Source of the DNA: Aquabacterium olei
GTDB taxonomy: Bacteria > Pseudomonadota > Gammaproteobacteria > Burkholderiales > Burkholderiaceae_C
Reading direction: 5' to 3'
DNA length: 64,000 nt
NCBI RefSeq assembly: GCF_003100395.1
Contig: NZ_CP029210.1
Span: 806,001 to 870,000, forward strand
This document shows, one piece after another, positions 7,490 through 16,392 of this stretch (its first letter is position 1; every line of letters starts with the position of its first letter). Under the pieces are notes generated by a model that saw only the letters and a list, made by a program, of their open reading frames with translations, searched no databases and was not told the DNA's origin. Position numbers and translations under genes: made by a program.

Positions 7490-9181
7490 TCAGGCGGGAC
7501 GCACGTAGCGGGGCAGAAAGCTGCGGTCCGGACCGTTGGGAAAGCCGACCGTGATGCCGATGTCGTCGATGGCCAGGACGCGGCCTCGGCCGTATCGGGG
7601 CACCCGCACCGCATCCCCCACCTGAATGCGGGGACGGTCGTCGGCGGGTTGCGGTGCTTCGAGGGATGAATCGGCGGCCTGCTGGTCGGCCTGCTGCTGG
7701 GCCGCGGCCAGACGCTCGCAGTTGTCGCAGTGGCCGCAAGGCGAGAACGGCTCGTCCGGGTCGAAATGTTGCAGCAACATTTGCCAGCGACAACGTCCGG
7801 ACTGACAGTACGCAACCAGGTTCTCCAGCATGGCCAAGTCGTGCTGCTTGCGTTGCGCGTGTTCTTCCAGCAATGGCGCCAGCGCCTCGTCGGCCAGCGT
7901 GTCGCCACGCCGGCGCAGCACGCCGGTGCGGTCGCGTGCAATGAGGCCGTGGCGCCGCATCAACCACACCGCCAGTTGCACCTTCTGGCGCGGCCGCGCC
8001 AGCGCCGCTTCCAGCTCGGGCAGGCGCCAGCCCGGGGCGTCGGGGGCGGCCTCCCCCAGCTGGTCGTGCACGGCTCTCAGGTCGGCCACGCTGGGCAGGC
8101 GGCCGATGAGGAAGAACTGCTGAATGCGGCGATCCTGCGCCAGATAGAGCAGCGTGCAGCGAGCGGGCAGCCCGTCGCGCCCCGCGCGGCCCGAGGCCTG
8201 GTAGTAGCTGGCCAGGCTGGCGGGCAGCTGGTGGTGGATCACGAAACGCGTGTCGGCCTTGTCGATGCCCATGCCGAAGGCGGGCGTGGCGACCATCACG
8301 CGGGCCTCGCCCGCCATGAAGGCGTCCTGGGCCGCATGGCGTCGACCACGGGGCAGGTGGCCGTGGTACAGCGCCACCGATTCGCCGCTCGATTGCAGTT
8401 CGGCATGCACGGCTTCGGCCGCCTTGACGGTGCTGGTGTAGACAATGCCCTGCCCCGGGGTGCCATGGACCAGCGTGAGCAGGCGGGCACGCTGGGCCAC
8501 TTCAGACTCGACATGGTCGACCGCATAGTGCAGATTGCCCCGGTACAGGCCCGTGTGCACGACCTGCATGTCGGCCAGGTCGAGTTGCCGCATGACATCG
8601 GCGACATCCTCGGGCGTGGCGGTGGCCGTGAGCGCCAGCACCACCGGCCGGCCGAGCTTGCGCAGCGCGGCCCCGATTTCCAGAAACGCGGGCCGGAAGT
8701 CATGGCCCCATTCGGCGATGCAGTGTGCTTCGTCGATCACCAGCAGGCTCACCGGATGAGCGCCGAGCTCATGTGCAAACCCCGGTGAGGCGAGTCGCTC
8801 CGGTGTGGCGAAGACGATGCGGGCACTGCCGTCGGCCATCGCCTGGGCAGCCTTCTCGTTCTCGGCTGCCAGCTGTCCACTGTGGCGCAAGACGACCGGA
8901 ATGCCGAGCGCGCGCAGATGGTCGTACTGGTCCTTCATCAGCGCGATCAGCGGCGAGATGACCACCGTGCGGCCCGGGAGCAGCAGTGCCGGCACCTGAT
9001 AGCACAGTGATTTGCCTGCGCCGGTGGCCATCAGCGCGAGGGTGTCTTCCCCGGCCAGCACGTGGCGGATGACGTCTTCCTGCCCGGGCCGCAGCTGGCG
9101 AAGGCCGAAGCGGCGCTGCAGCAGGGCCTGCACCTTGGCGCGCCAGTTGGGCGGCGGCGAAGCCGCGCGGGCGTGCACCAC
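7490..9181 (-). CDS. recQ: ATP-dependent DNA helicase RecQ
   Basis: This 563-residue helicase carries Walker A TGAGKS, the DEAH box (VIDEAHCIAEWGHDFRP), the TATAT motif III and the SGRAGRDG motif VI. CQSGRCRWQMLL together with CGHCDNCERL forms the RecQ zinc site. No HRDC domain is seen; instead the C-terminus (about 515-563, VGDAVRVPRYGRGRVLAIDD) looks like a small SH3/Tudor-like module. The role is unwinding of DNA in recombinational repair. It starts at GTG 9181 (or GTG 9178) 9 bases after the preceding gene, so it is the distal gene of the DUF883/holin operon under sigma-54, an unusual regulatory setting for a helicase. Confidence 0.95.
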   Translation of the reverse strand: MVHARAASPPPNWRAKVQALLQRRFGLRQLRPGQEDVIRHVLAGEDTLALMATGAGKSLCYQVPALLLPGRTVVISPLIALMKDQYDHLRALGIPVVLRHSGQLAAENEKAAQAMADGSARIVFATPERLASPGFAHELGAHPVSLLVIDEAHCIAEWGHDFRPAFLEIGAALRKLGRPVVLALTATATPEDVADVMRQLDLADMQVVHTGLYRGNLHYAVDHVESEVAQRARLLTLVHGTPGQGIVYTSTVKAAEAVHAELQSSGESVALYHGHLPRGRRHAAQDAFMAGEARVMVATPAFGMGIDKADTRFVIHHQLPASLASYYQASGRAGRDGLPARCTLLYLAQDRRIQQFFLIGRLPSVADLRAVHDQLGEAAPDAPGWRLPELEAALARPRQKVQLAVWLMRRHGLIARDRTGVLRRRGDTLADEALAPLLEEHAQRKQHDLAMLENLVAYCQSGRCRWQMLLQHFDPDEPFSPCGHCDNCERLAAAQQQADQQAADSSLEAPQPADDRPRIQVGDAVRVPRYGRGRVLAIDDIGITVGFPNGPDRSFLPRYVRPA

Positions 9182-9190
9182 GTGCGTCGT

Positions 9191-9631
9191 TCAGGGGGCC
9201 GGGGCACCACCGCGCGGCGCACGCGGGTCGGGCTGCGGTGCTGAGCGGTTCGCCATCATCCGCAAGGCCACCGGCCACAGCAGCGGCAGCACGGCGGCCA
9301 TCCAGCCGCCCCCCGAGCCCGTGTCCTGCGCGCCGCGCACAGCGCGCCGCGGCAGCGGCAGCAGGCCGCCCACAATGGGCAGGCGGCGCAACAGAAAGAC
9401 CAGATTCGGGTGACGCCCCAGCCGGCGCCAGGCCCGAGCCACCCCCGCACGCCGGCGGTACAGCACGACGCCGGAGACGGCGGCCACGGCGGCGGCGATG
9501 GTCAGGGTCCGCTTGCCGGGCACCAGGCGCTCGCGCACGGTGCGGCGCGCCTCGCGGCGCCAGACCAGCAGGCGCGCGTCACTGGCGGCGATGGCTGCCT
9601 CGGTCGCATGGATCTGCTCACTCAGGGACAT
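9191..9631 (-). CDS. Small membrane-associated protein of the YqjD/YqjE cluster (YqjK position)
   Basis: At 146 residues it has a basic N-terminal helix (LLVWRREARRTVRERL), a membrane segment TLTIAAAVAAVSGVVLY near 44-60 and a second hydrophobic stretch MAAVLPLLWPVALRMM near 110-125, ending in a Pro-rich tail. It follows the YqjE-like gene by 20 bases, the position occupied by yqjK in enterobacteria, although similarity is only positional. Function is unknown; probably an inner-membrane stress protein. Confidence 0.75.
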   Translation of the reverse strand: MSLSEQIHATEAAIAASDARLLVWRREARRTVRERLVPGKRTLTIAAAVAAVSGVVLYRRRAGVARAWRRLGRHPNLVFLLRRLPIVGGLLPLPRRAVRGAQDTGSGGGWMAAVLPLLWPVALRMMANRSAPQPDPRAPRGGAPAP

Positions 9632-9651
9632 GGGGATGGCTCGCAGTGCGC

Positions 9652-10209
9652 TCAGGCGGGCGGTGAGGCCCGCGGCGCGGTGGGGTTGACCGGGTAGGGC
9701 GTGGGCGGCGTCACGCCAGGGCGTTCGGCCGCGGCCTCGGGGCCGGGATGGCTGTGCCCGATGTGCGTCAGCATCCTCAATGTGGCGGGGAATCCCAGCT
9801 GGCTGTTGAGCCGGTAGGCGACACGGACCGCTGCGGCTGCCGCCGCCACATTGACGAACAGCACGATGAGCAGCGCCACCGGCCACGAGACGCCATGCGT
9901 CGTGCAGGCCATGTAGATCGCCACCAGCACGGTGGCCCAGGCGCTGCAGGCCATCAATGCGGCCAGCACGGCGAGCAGAATCATCTGCGTGGCGCGCAGG
10001 CCCACCTGCCGGGCCTCCAGCACGATCAGGTGCAGGCGTTCCTGCAGACCGTGGGACACCTCCTGCGCCAGTGCGTTCAGCAGGGCGCCGATCGGAAGGG
10101 TCGCTGGTGGCTCATCGGATGAGCCAGGAAGCGCGCCCGAGCCCGGGGGATGCCCAGGCGGCGGCACACCGGCCGCCGCACTGTCGGGCGATGTGCCGGT
10201 TGTGCTCAT
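9652..10209 (-). CDS. Phage-holin-family / YqjE-like membrane protein
   Basis: A 185-residue protein with a cytosolic Pro/Gly-rich N-terminus, an amphipathic helix (LLNALAQEVSHGLQERLHLI), then two membrane segments (MILLAVLAALMACSAWATVL and VALLIVLFVNVAAAAAA). This is the YqjE (DUF1469, phage-holin-fold) arrangement. It overlaps the DUF883 gene by 4 bases (ATGA), the order found in yqjD-yqjE operons, whose products are induced in stationary phase and under stress in enterobacteria. Confidence 0.88.
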   Translation of the reverse strand: MSTTGTSPDSAAAGVPPPGHPPGSGALPGSSDEPPATLPIGALLNALAQEVSHGLQERLHLIVLEARQVGLRATQMILLAVLAALMACSAWATVLVAIYMACTTHGVSWPVALLIVLFVNVAAAAAAVRVAYRLNSQLGFPATLRMLTHIGHSHPGPEAAAERPGVTPPTPYPVNPTAPRASPPA

Positions 10210-10517
10210 GCCCGGTCGCTGCCCATCCGGCTGATCAGCACGCCGACGGCCACCGCCACCAGCACCGAGGCCAGCGGGTGCTGGCGCACGCAGCTGCGTG
10301 CCGATTCGACCCAGGCTTCTTCCATCTCGCCGAGGGCGGCGGCCTTGTCACGCAGGGCCTGCGCCGCGCCGCTGGCGGCCGACTGCAGTTGCTCGATCGC
10401 CGGAGCCGCCTTGGCTGCCATGCGGTCGATCGTGTCATGCGCAGTCTGCGTGGCTCGGTCGACGCCTTCCCGCACGCGGGTGGCATCACCGGTTGTCGTG
10501 GTGGTGTCGGTGACCAT
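10206..10517 (-). CDS. DUF883 (YqjD/ElaB-type) stress membrane protein
   Basis: This 103-residue protein has a hydrophilic helical N-terminus (VREGVDRATQTAHDTIDRMA) and a C-terminal anchor LASVLVAVAVGVLISRM preceded by the conserved VRQHP. It is a short YqjD/ElaB/YgaM-type protein; relatives attach ribosomes to the membrane in stationary phase. It begins at ATG 10517 behind AGGAGA and leads the operon DUF883-holin-YqjK-like-recQ. Confidence 0.92.
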   Translation of the reverse strand: MVTDTTTTTGDATRVREGVDRATQTAHDTIDRMAAKAAPAIEQLQSAASGAAQALRDKAAALGEMEEAWVESARSCVRQHPLASVLVAVAVGVLISRMGSDRA

Positions 10518-10569
10518 GGTTCTCTCCTGTTGGTTGATGAATGAACGGCGTGTGCCTGGTGGGGGAAGG

Positions 10570-10583
10570 GCAAGCAACGTGCC
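10570..10583 (-). promoter_or_regulatory. Sigma-54 promoter for DUF883-recQ operon
   Basis: The minus strand reads GGCACGTTGCTTGC, very close to the family consensus. The -12 GC is 53 bases before ATG 10517, in the gap behind the SDR gene stop. Confidence 0.87.
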
Positions 10584-10661
10584 GTGTCGCGATCGGCGCA
10601 AAACGGGCGCCTTCCGGGACCTTGCTGCCCGTCAAAGTGACCGGCGTCGGTCAGAACGACA

Positions 10662-11531
10662 TCAGCCGTTGACGACCTCGCCGCCGTTCGGGTGCAGCAC
10701 CTGTCCACTCATGTAGCTGGCGTCCTGGCTGGCCAGGAACACGTAGCAGGGCGCGATCTCGTCCGGCTGGCCCGGACGCTTCATGGGCACCTTGCTGCCG
10801 AAGTGCGAGACCTCTTCGGCGGTGAAGGTCGACGGGATCAGGGGCGTCCACACCGGACCGGGTGCCACCGCGTTCACGCGGATGCCCTTGTCGGCCAGCT
10901 GCAGCGCCAGCGAGCGCGTGAAGCCCACGATGGCGCCCTTGGTGGACGCGTAGTCCACGAGGCCCGGGCTGCCGCGGTAGGCCGTGACCGAGGTGGTGTT
11001 GATGATGCAGCTGCCCTCCTTCATGTGGGGCAGGACCGTGCGGGTCAGCTCGAACATCGCGAACACGTTGGTGCGGAAGGTGCGCTCCACCTGCGACAGC
11101 GGCAGTTCGGTGAAGTCCTTGACCGGGTGCTGTTCGGCGGCGTTGTTGACCAGGATGTCGATGCTGCCGAATCGCTGCAGCACGGCCTCCACGGCTCCGG
11201 CCACGACGGCGGGGTCACCCAGGTCGCCCGCAAACGTCAGGCACTGCACGCCGGCCTCTTCGACCAGCGCACGGGTTGCTTCGGCGTCTTCGTCTTCTTC
11301 AAGGTAGAGCACCGCCACGTGGGCGCCTTCCTTGGCGAAGCAGGCCGCCACGGCGCGGCCGATGCCGCTGTCCCCACCGGTGACGATCGCGACCTTGCCG
11401 GCCAGCCGGGCATTGCCTCGGTAGCGTTCGGCTTCGGCCTCGGGGGGCGGTTGCATGTCGCCCTGCCGGCCAGGCTGGGTGTCCTGGTGTTGCGGGGGCA
11501 GGGTGTTCGACGGGTCATCTGCGGGACACAT
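10662..11531 (-). CDS. General-stress short-chain dehydrogenase (YghA/GSP39 type)
   Basis: This 289-residue SDR has an N-terminal extension of about 45 residues, the cofactor motif TGGDSGIGRAVA, NNAAEQHP, NTTSVTAYRG and YASTKGA as the catalytic Tyr/Lys. The motif order and NNAAEQ/YRG segments are those of the YghA/YhdF/general stress protein 39 group. The substrate is probably a small aldehyde or alcohol. Monocistronic, with AAGGAAG before ATG 11531 and its own sigma-54 element. Confidence 0.93.
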   Translation of the reverse strand: MCPADDPSNTLPPQHQDTQPGRQGDMQPPPEAEAERYRGNARLAGKVAIVTGGDSGIGRAVAACFAKEGAHVAVLYLEEDEDAEATRALVEEAGVQCLTFAGDLGDPAVVAGAVEAVLQRFGSIDILVNNAAEQHPVKDFTELPLSQVERTFRTNVFAMFELTRTVLPHMKEGSCIINTTSVTAYRGSPGLVDYASTKGAIVGFTRSLALQLADKGIRVNAVAPGPVWTPLIPSTFTAEEVSHFGSKVPMKRPGQPDEIAPCYVFLASQDASYMSGQVLHPNGGEVVNG

Positions 11532-11573
11532 GGGCGCTTCCTTTCGTGAGCCGGTTCATGAGCCGGCTGCACG

Positions 11574-11587
11574 GCAAGCGCCATGCC
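11574..11587 (-). promoter_or_regulatory. Sigma-54 promoter for stress SDR
   Basis: The minus strand reads GGCATGGCGCTTGC, 43 bases before ATG 11531. The identical 14-mer occurs at 51558-51571. Confidence 0.87.
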
Positions 11588-11635
11588 CCTGAAGCTCGCC
11601 CCGGCCCTTGCCGCCGGAGCGAAGGGGCAGGGGCG

Positions 11636-12136
11636 TCAGCTGTTGCGACGACGGCGGGCGACCAGACCGGCTGCCATCAGGCCGCTCAGGGCCAGCGACC
11701 AGGTGCGGGGCTCGGGCACCGGCAGCGTGGTCGAGCTCAGCGAGTAGAAACCACCCGACGAACCCGTGGCCGTCCCGGTCACCTGGTAGTAGTAGTCGCC
11801 TGCCAGGGTCGGTGCAAAGCTCAGCGAAGAGCTGCCCGTCGTGCCGTCAAAGCCGAAGCTGCCGATCAGGGTGTCGGGGCCCGGCTTGTCGAAGTACAGG
11901 CTCAGCGTGCCGTCGGCGATGCCGAGCACGGACAGCAGGTTGTTGGACACCGCCGTGGCTGCCAGCCCGGTGTCCTTGGGCAGGGTGAAGAAGATGGTGT
12001 CGGAGAAGGCTCCGGGATCGACGGTCTGGGCCACGAGTTCGAGCGTCCCGTGGGCGCCCCAGTCGATGTCCGCCGCAACAGCTGCGTGGGCGGCCAGTGC
12101 GGTGCCCAGAATGACGGCAAGGTGCTTGATCTGCAT
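11636..12136 (-). CDS. PEP-CTERM (FxDxF-type) exported protein
   Basis: A 166-residue secreted protein: signal peptide HLAVILGTALAAHAAVAA, a beta-rich middle with the FSDTIFFTLP segment typical of the FxDxF family, and the C-terminal sorting signal VPEPRTWSLALSGLMAAGLV followed by Arg-rich RRRRNS. Family knowledge: an exosortase cleaves near PEP and the mature protein goes to the envelope or exopolysaccharide; no exosortase is encoded in this window. The ATG has AGGAG upstream and a sigma-54 promoter. It lies next to an NtrC-type regulator, recalling PEP-CTERM loci governed by PrsR and RpoN. Confidence 0.92.
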   Translation of the reverse strand: MQIKHLAVILGTALAAHAAVAADIDWGAHGTLELVAQTVDPGAFSDTIFFTLPKDTGLAATAVSNNLLSVLGIADGTLSLYFDKPGPDTLIGSFGFDGTTGSSSLSFAPTLAGDYYYQVTGTATGSSGGFYSLSSTTLPVPEPRTWSLALSGLMAAGLVARRRRNS

Positions 12137-12193
12137 GGTGACTCCTGAAGGGTTGGAAAAAAGAGAACCCGGTCTGGGCTCGGGACCGAAACG

Positions 12194-12207
12194 GCAACGT
12201 TTGTGCC
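12194..12207 (-). promoter_or_regulatory. Sigma-54 promoter for PEP-CTERM gene
   Basis: The minus strand reads GGCACAAACGTTGC, with both invariant dinucleotides and GGCAC/TTGC. The -12 GC is 58 bases before ATG 12136. Confidence 0.8.
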
Positions 12208-12750
12208 CCGCAGCAATTTGTTGCGTGCATGAAAGCGGCGTCCGGCGTTGCTTTCGTGACGGGTCGGGCATGCGATATGCCGTCATTTCCCTTCGTGCCT
12301 TCGGGAGATGCACCCCGTTTGATGCGATCAGGTGCCCTGCGGGTCCTGCATTTGCCGCACTTCTTCCGCAATGCGCGATCTGTCCGGATTAACCCGACGA
12401 TGGCGCCCCCGAATGTGTAAAAAGGCGAAACCAAACGCTTCCGGCGGTGCGTGTCCGGATTCACCATGCGGGTAGGTTGTCGACCCTGAATTCCCCCGAA
12501 ACCAGGGGGGTCAGAACCGGTGTCGGGCGGCCCCTGTGGGTAAATTTTGCCGGTTGCACCGGCCTCCCACGGCGGTTTTGACCGGCGAACAAGGGCGCAG
12601 CGCGGGCGCGGGCCTGCCCAACAACCCTTTCTGCTTCAGGGCTGCCGGCGCTTCCTGCCGGTCCAACTGTAAGCATGACAAAAGTGCGCATTGGCCGCTG
12701 CCGATGCGGCACCGCACAATGCCTTTCCAAACACACAAGGAGCGCGACCC
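12208..12750 (+). other. Long intergenic region upstream of NtrC-type regulator
   Basis: About 540 bases without a convincing gene, AT-richer than its surroundings. It holds a 15-base inverted repeat GGCATGCGATATGCC (12267-12281), two near-identical direct repeats starting TGTCCGGATT (12381-12394 and 12452-12465), a small CCCCC/GGGGG hairpin near 12492-12509, and the leader of the regulator with AGGAG before ATG 12751. I see no sigma-54 element correctly spaced toward the regulator, so it is probably read by another sigma factor. The repeats may be regulator binding sites (inference). Confidence 0.5.
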
Positions 12751-14151
<1,401 letters not shown>

Positions 14152-14160
14152 GGGCGTCCA

Positions 14161-14188
14161 CGCGCAGCGGCCGGGTCAGCCGCTGCGT
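14161..14188 (+). terminator. Rho-independent terminator after NtrC-type regulator
   Basis: Eight-base stem (14161-14168 with 14178-14185), nine-base loop, then TTT. It begins 10 bases past the regulator stop and overlaps the 3' end of the convergent transglutaminase gene. Confidence 0.65.
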
Positions 14189-15057
14189 TTGCGCACCTGC
14201 ACGTCGACCGTCATGCCGAGGTAGTCGGCAGGGGCCCCGGTCCAGGTGCCGCTCAGCGGCGAGGCGAGGCTGGCATGGCGTGCCACCCCGACCCGGATGA
14301 GTTCGTGTCCGCCGATGAGGTCGTTGGTGGGGTCGAACGGAATCCAGCCTGCGCCCGGCAGGTAGACCTGGAGCCACGCGTGGGTGGCGCCTGCCGAATC
14401 GGCCTGCTCGAGTTCGGCGCCATACACATAGCCGCTCACGAACCGGGCGGCATAGCCCAGGGCGCGCGCGGCCTCGATCATCAGCGTCGCGAAGTCCCGG
14501 CACGTGCCGCTGCCCTTGTCCAGCGTCTCGCCCGGGCTCTGCACGCCCTCCTCATGCCGCACCTGGTAGCTCATGTTTTCGCGGATGGCCTTGTTCATCC
14601 GCACGAGCACCTCGCGGCTGTCGGTCTGGCCGCCCCCTTCGTCCAGAAAGCCCTGGGCCCAGGTCTTCAGGCGCGCCTGTTCAGCGGGGTAGAAGGCGGG
14701 CAGATAGGGCGCCAGCGCGATCTGGTCTTCTCCGCTGTAAGTGAACGGATAGAGGCGCGCGTGCGGGTCGACCGGCAGATCGAGCGCGCGTGAGCCCGTG
14801 TGCTCGACCGTGAAGGTGCACACGAAGCGCAGCTCCTGCGCCTCGTCGGCCGGCTTCACGATGGCCACCGAGTTCGAATAGACATCCATGATCATGCGGA
14901 TGTCCTGGGCCGGCGGGCTCACCTCCAGGTCGGTGGCCAGCACCCGCAGATCGTGGCTGTCACGTGGCCGGAACATCACGCGGTGCTCACCGAGCTTCAC
15001 CGGCCTGGCATAGCGGTACGTGGTGGTGTGCGTGATGTCGAAGACGATGCTCACCAT
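14176..15057 (-). CDS. Transglutaminase-like (cysteine protease fold) protein
   Basis: This 293-residue protein has the bacterial transglutaminase N-terminal domain (FDITHTTTYRYARPVKLGEH) followed by the transglutaminase core: catalytic Cys in GSGTCRDFA, His in ATHAWLQVYLPGAGW and Asp in FDPTND. No signal peptide is visible, so it is cytoplasmic. Such proteins are mostly thought to be proteases or peptide ligases of unknown substrate. It follows the small receiver gene by 22 bases and is probably co-transcribed with it. Confidence 0.92.
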   Translation of the reverse strand: MVSIVFDITHTTTYRYARPVKLGEHRVMFRPRDSHDLRVLATDLEVSPPAQDIRMIMDVYSNSVAIVKPADEAQELRFVCTFTVEHTGSRALDLPVDPHARLYPFTYSGEDQIALAPYLPAFYPAEQARLKTWAQGFLDEGGGQTDSREVLVRMNKAIRENMSYQVRHEEGVQSPGETLDKGSGTCRDFATLMIEAARALGYAARFVSGYVYGAELEQADSAGATHAWLQVYLPGAGWIPFDPTNDLIGGHELIRVGVARHASLASPLSGTWTGAPADYLGMTVDVQVRKRSG

Positions 15058-15079
15058 GGTGATGGCCCGGCTGGCAGGG

Positions 15080-15475
15080 TCATGCTGCCATGGCGGCGGG
15101 CTGACGGGTCTGGCTCAACGCATGACGGGTGTAGAGCTGGTCCAGCCGGGCCAGCACGCCCCGGATGTCGAGCGGCTTGGACCACGTGTCGGCGAAGGTC
15201 GACGCGCTGAGGTCGGGGTCATCTTCGGCCGTCACCGCAATGGCCGGCACGGCTGCCAGCGAGGGATGCGTCCGCAGGCGGGCCAGCAGATCGGTGCCGT
15301 GGCAGTCGGGCAGGCGCAGGTCGAGCAGCAGCAGGTCGGGGGGCGTCCGCAAGGCGGCGCGCAGACCCGAACTGCCATCGACGGCAACGTCCAGGGTCAA
15401 CTGCGGCCTCAGGGCAAACAGGGCGCGCATCACTTCGACATTGACCGGGTGGTCTTCCACATACAGAACCCGCAT
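15080..15475 (-). CDS. Single-domain response regulator
   Basis: A 131-residue stand-alone receiver: RVLYVEDHPVNVE supplies the acidic pocket, LLLLDLRLPDCHG the phospho-acceptor Asp, IAVTAEDD the Thr and WSKPLD the Lys. There is no output domain, so it probably passes phosphate or binds a partner protein. ATG 15475 has GAGGA just upstream; an in-frame ATG at 15496 is possible. The VEDHPVNVE signature resembles the REC modules of hybrid kinases, and it could act as a shuttle in a relay with the kinases here (inference). Confidence 0.9.
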   Translation of the reverse strand: MRVLYVEDHPVNVEVMRALFALRPQLTLDVAVDGSSGLRAALRTPPDLLLLDLRLPDCHGTDLLARLRTHPSLAAVPAIAVTAEDDPDLSASTFADTWSKPLDIRGVLARLDQLYTRHALSQTRQPAAMAA

Positions 15476-15536
15476 GACGTCCTCGCTGCATGGCATGTTG
15501 AAAAGGCCCGCGCGCAGGCGGGATGCCCTGTTCTTG

Positions 15537-15550
15537 GCAAACCATGTGCC
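15537..15550 (-). promoter_or_regulatory. Sigma-54 promoter for receiver/transglutaminase unit
   Basis: The minus strand reads GGCACATGGTTTGC; the -12 GC is 62 bases before ATG 15475 (41 before ATG 15496). It is back to back with the plus-strand element at 15594. Confidence 0.8.
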
Positions 15551-15593
15551 CGAGGGGCGGTCTTCTGCCACGCGAAATCGATGCGGCGAGACG

Positions 15594-15607
15594 GGCATCG
15601 GGATTGC
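15594..15607 (+). promoter_or_regulatory. Sigma-54 promoter for PRC-barrel gene
   Basis: Reads GGCATCGGGATTGC; the -12 GC is 60 bases before ATG 15667. The two opposed -24 elements are 43 bases apart. Confidence 0.8.
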
Positions 15608-15666
15608 CGCGATCAGGACATCGCTGGCCGCACGGGGTGGCCGGTCTTCACGAAAAGGAGTCAAAG

Positions 15667-16092
15667 ATGAATCCCGCGATGACATCCGGTGCCCAGGCTG
15701 TTTCGAACGGCAGCCCCATGACATCCAACCCCAGCGGACCAGGGCCGCGGCTGATGACCGCCAGCACGCTCGAGGGCGATCCGGTCATCAACCTCGCCGG
15801 CGACACGCTCGGCAAGATCGACGAGATCATGCTGGATGTACCGACCGGACGCGTCGCTTACGCGGTCATGTCGAGCGGCGGCTTCCTGGGGATGGGCGAC
15901 AAGCTGTTTGCCCTTCCGTGGCGGGCGCTGACGCTGGACCCGGTGCGCAAGTGCTTCGTGCTCGATGCAGACAAGCAGCGCTTCGAGCAGGCCCCGGGGT
16001 TCGACAAGGACCATTGGCCCAGCCTGTCCGAGGTGGACGGCATGGGGCTGGAGGTGGCGTCCTATTGGGGCACTGCCGTTTACTGGGAATGA
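15667..16092 (+). CDS. PRC-barrel domain protein
   Basis: A 141-residue cytoplasmic protein with a disordered Ser/Pro/Gly-rich N-terminus of about 30 residues and a PRC-barrel: GDPVINLAGDTLGKIDEIML, then YAVMSSGGFLGMGDKLFALP and a C-terminal FDKDHWPSLSE. These are the conserved blocks of the stress-associated PRC-barrel family. ATG 15667 has AAGGAG. A paralogue with a signal peptide lies at 47466-47957. Function is unknown; relatives are induced by osmotic and desiccation stress. Confidence 0.92.
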   Translation: MNPAMTSGAQAVSNGSPMTSNPSGPGPRLMTASTLEGDPVINLAGDTLGKIDEIMLDVPTGRVAYAVMSSGGFLGMGDKLFALPWRALTLDPVRKCFVLDADKQRFEQAPGFDKDHWPSLSEVDGMGLEVASYWGTAVYWE

Positions 16093-16107
16093 CCCAAGGA
16101 GGACACG

Positions 16108-16341
16108 ATGAGAACCCGTACGTTGTTCATGATGTCGGCGCTGGCCGTCAGCCAATACGCGCTGCTCACCAAGTGGGCGTCGCCGCGTCGGCGCAGCCTG
16201 CGACTGGCCGCGGCGGCCCAACCGCAGCCCGAAGCCGTCCAGACCTGGGAAGACGAGGGGGGCGGGTTGCCGCTGACCGGCGCCCAGCTTTCGCCGGACA
16301 TTCCGGTGCGGCCGCAGAGCACGCTGGGCCAGGACGGCTGA
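16108..16341 (+). CDS. Small hypothetical protein with N-terminal hydrophobic segment
   Basis: 77 residues: a hydrophobic stretch LFMMSALAVSQYALLTKWAS near 6-25 (anchor or uncleaved signal), then basic SPRRRSLRL, then a soluble Gln/Pro/Gly tail. It lies 15 bases after the PRC-barrel gene with AAGGAGGA before the ATG and ends at a strong terminator, so it is the second gene of that unit. Family not recognised. Confidence 0.75.
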   Translation: MRTRTLFMMSALAVSQYALLTKWASPRRRSLRLAAAAQPQPEAVQTWEDEGGGLPLTGAQLSPDIPVRPQSTLGQDG

Positions 16342-16353
16342 CCCCCTTGCGTG

Positions 16354-16387
16354 AAAGGGCCACCGGGCAGGCGTCCGGTGGCCCTTT
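16354..16387. terminator. Bidirectional terminator between convergent units
   Basis: Perfect 13-base stem (16354-16366 with 16375-16387) around an eight-base loop, bounded by AAA and TTT so it can work in both directions. It separates the PRC-barrel unit from the OmpA gene. Confidence 0.88.
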
Positions 16388-16392
16388 GTGCG

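Noticed and set aside
12267..12280. GGCATGCGATATGC, GG-N10-GC on the plus strand
   Set aside because: The -12 block is ATGC and the nearest plus-strand gene starts about 470 bases away; kept only as an inverted repeat.
12708..12722. GGCACCGCACAATGC just before the NtrC-type regulator, resembling a sigma-54 element
   Set aside because: Spacing between GG and GC is 11, not 10, and the -12 block is ATGC; sigma-54 does not tolerate such spacing.
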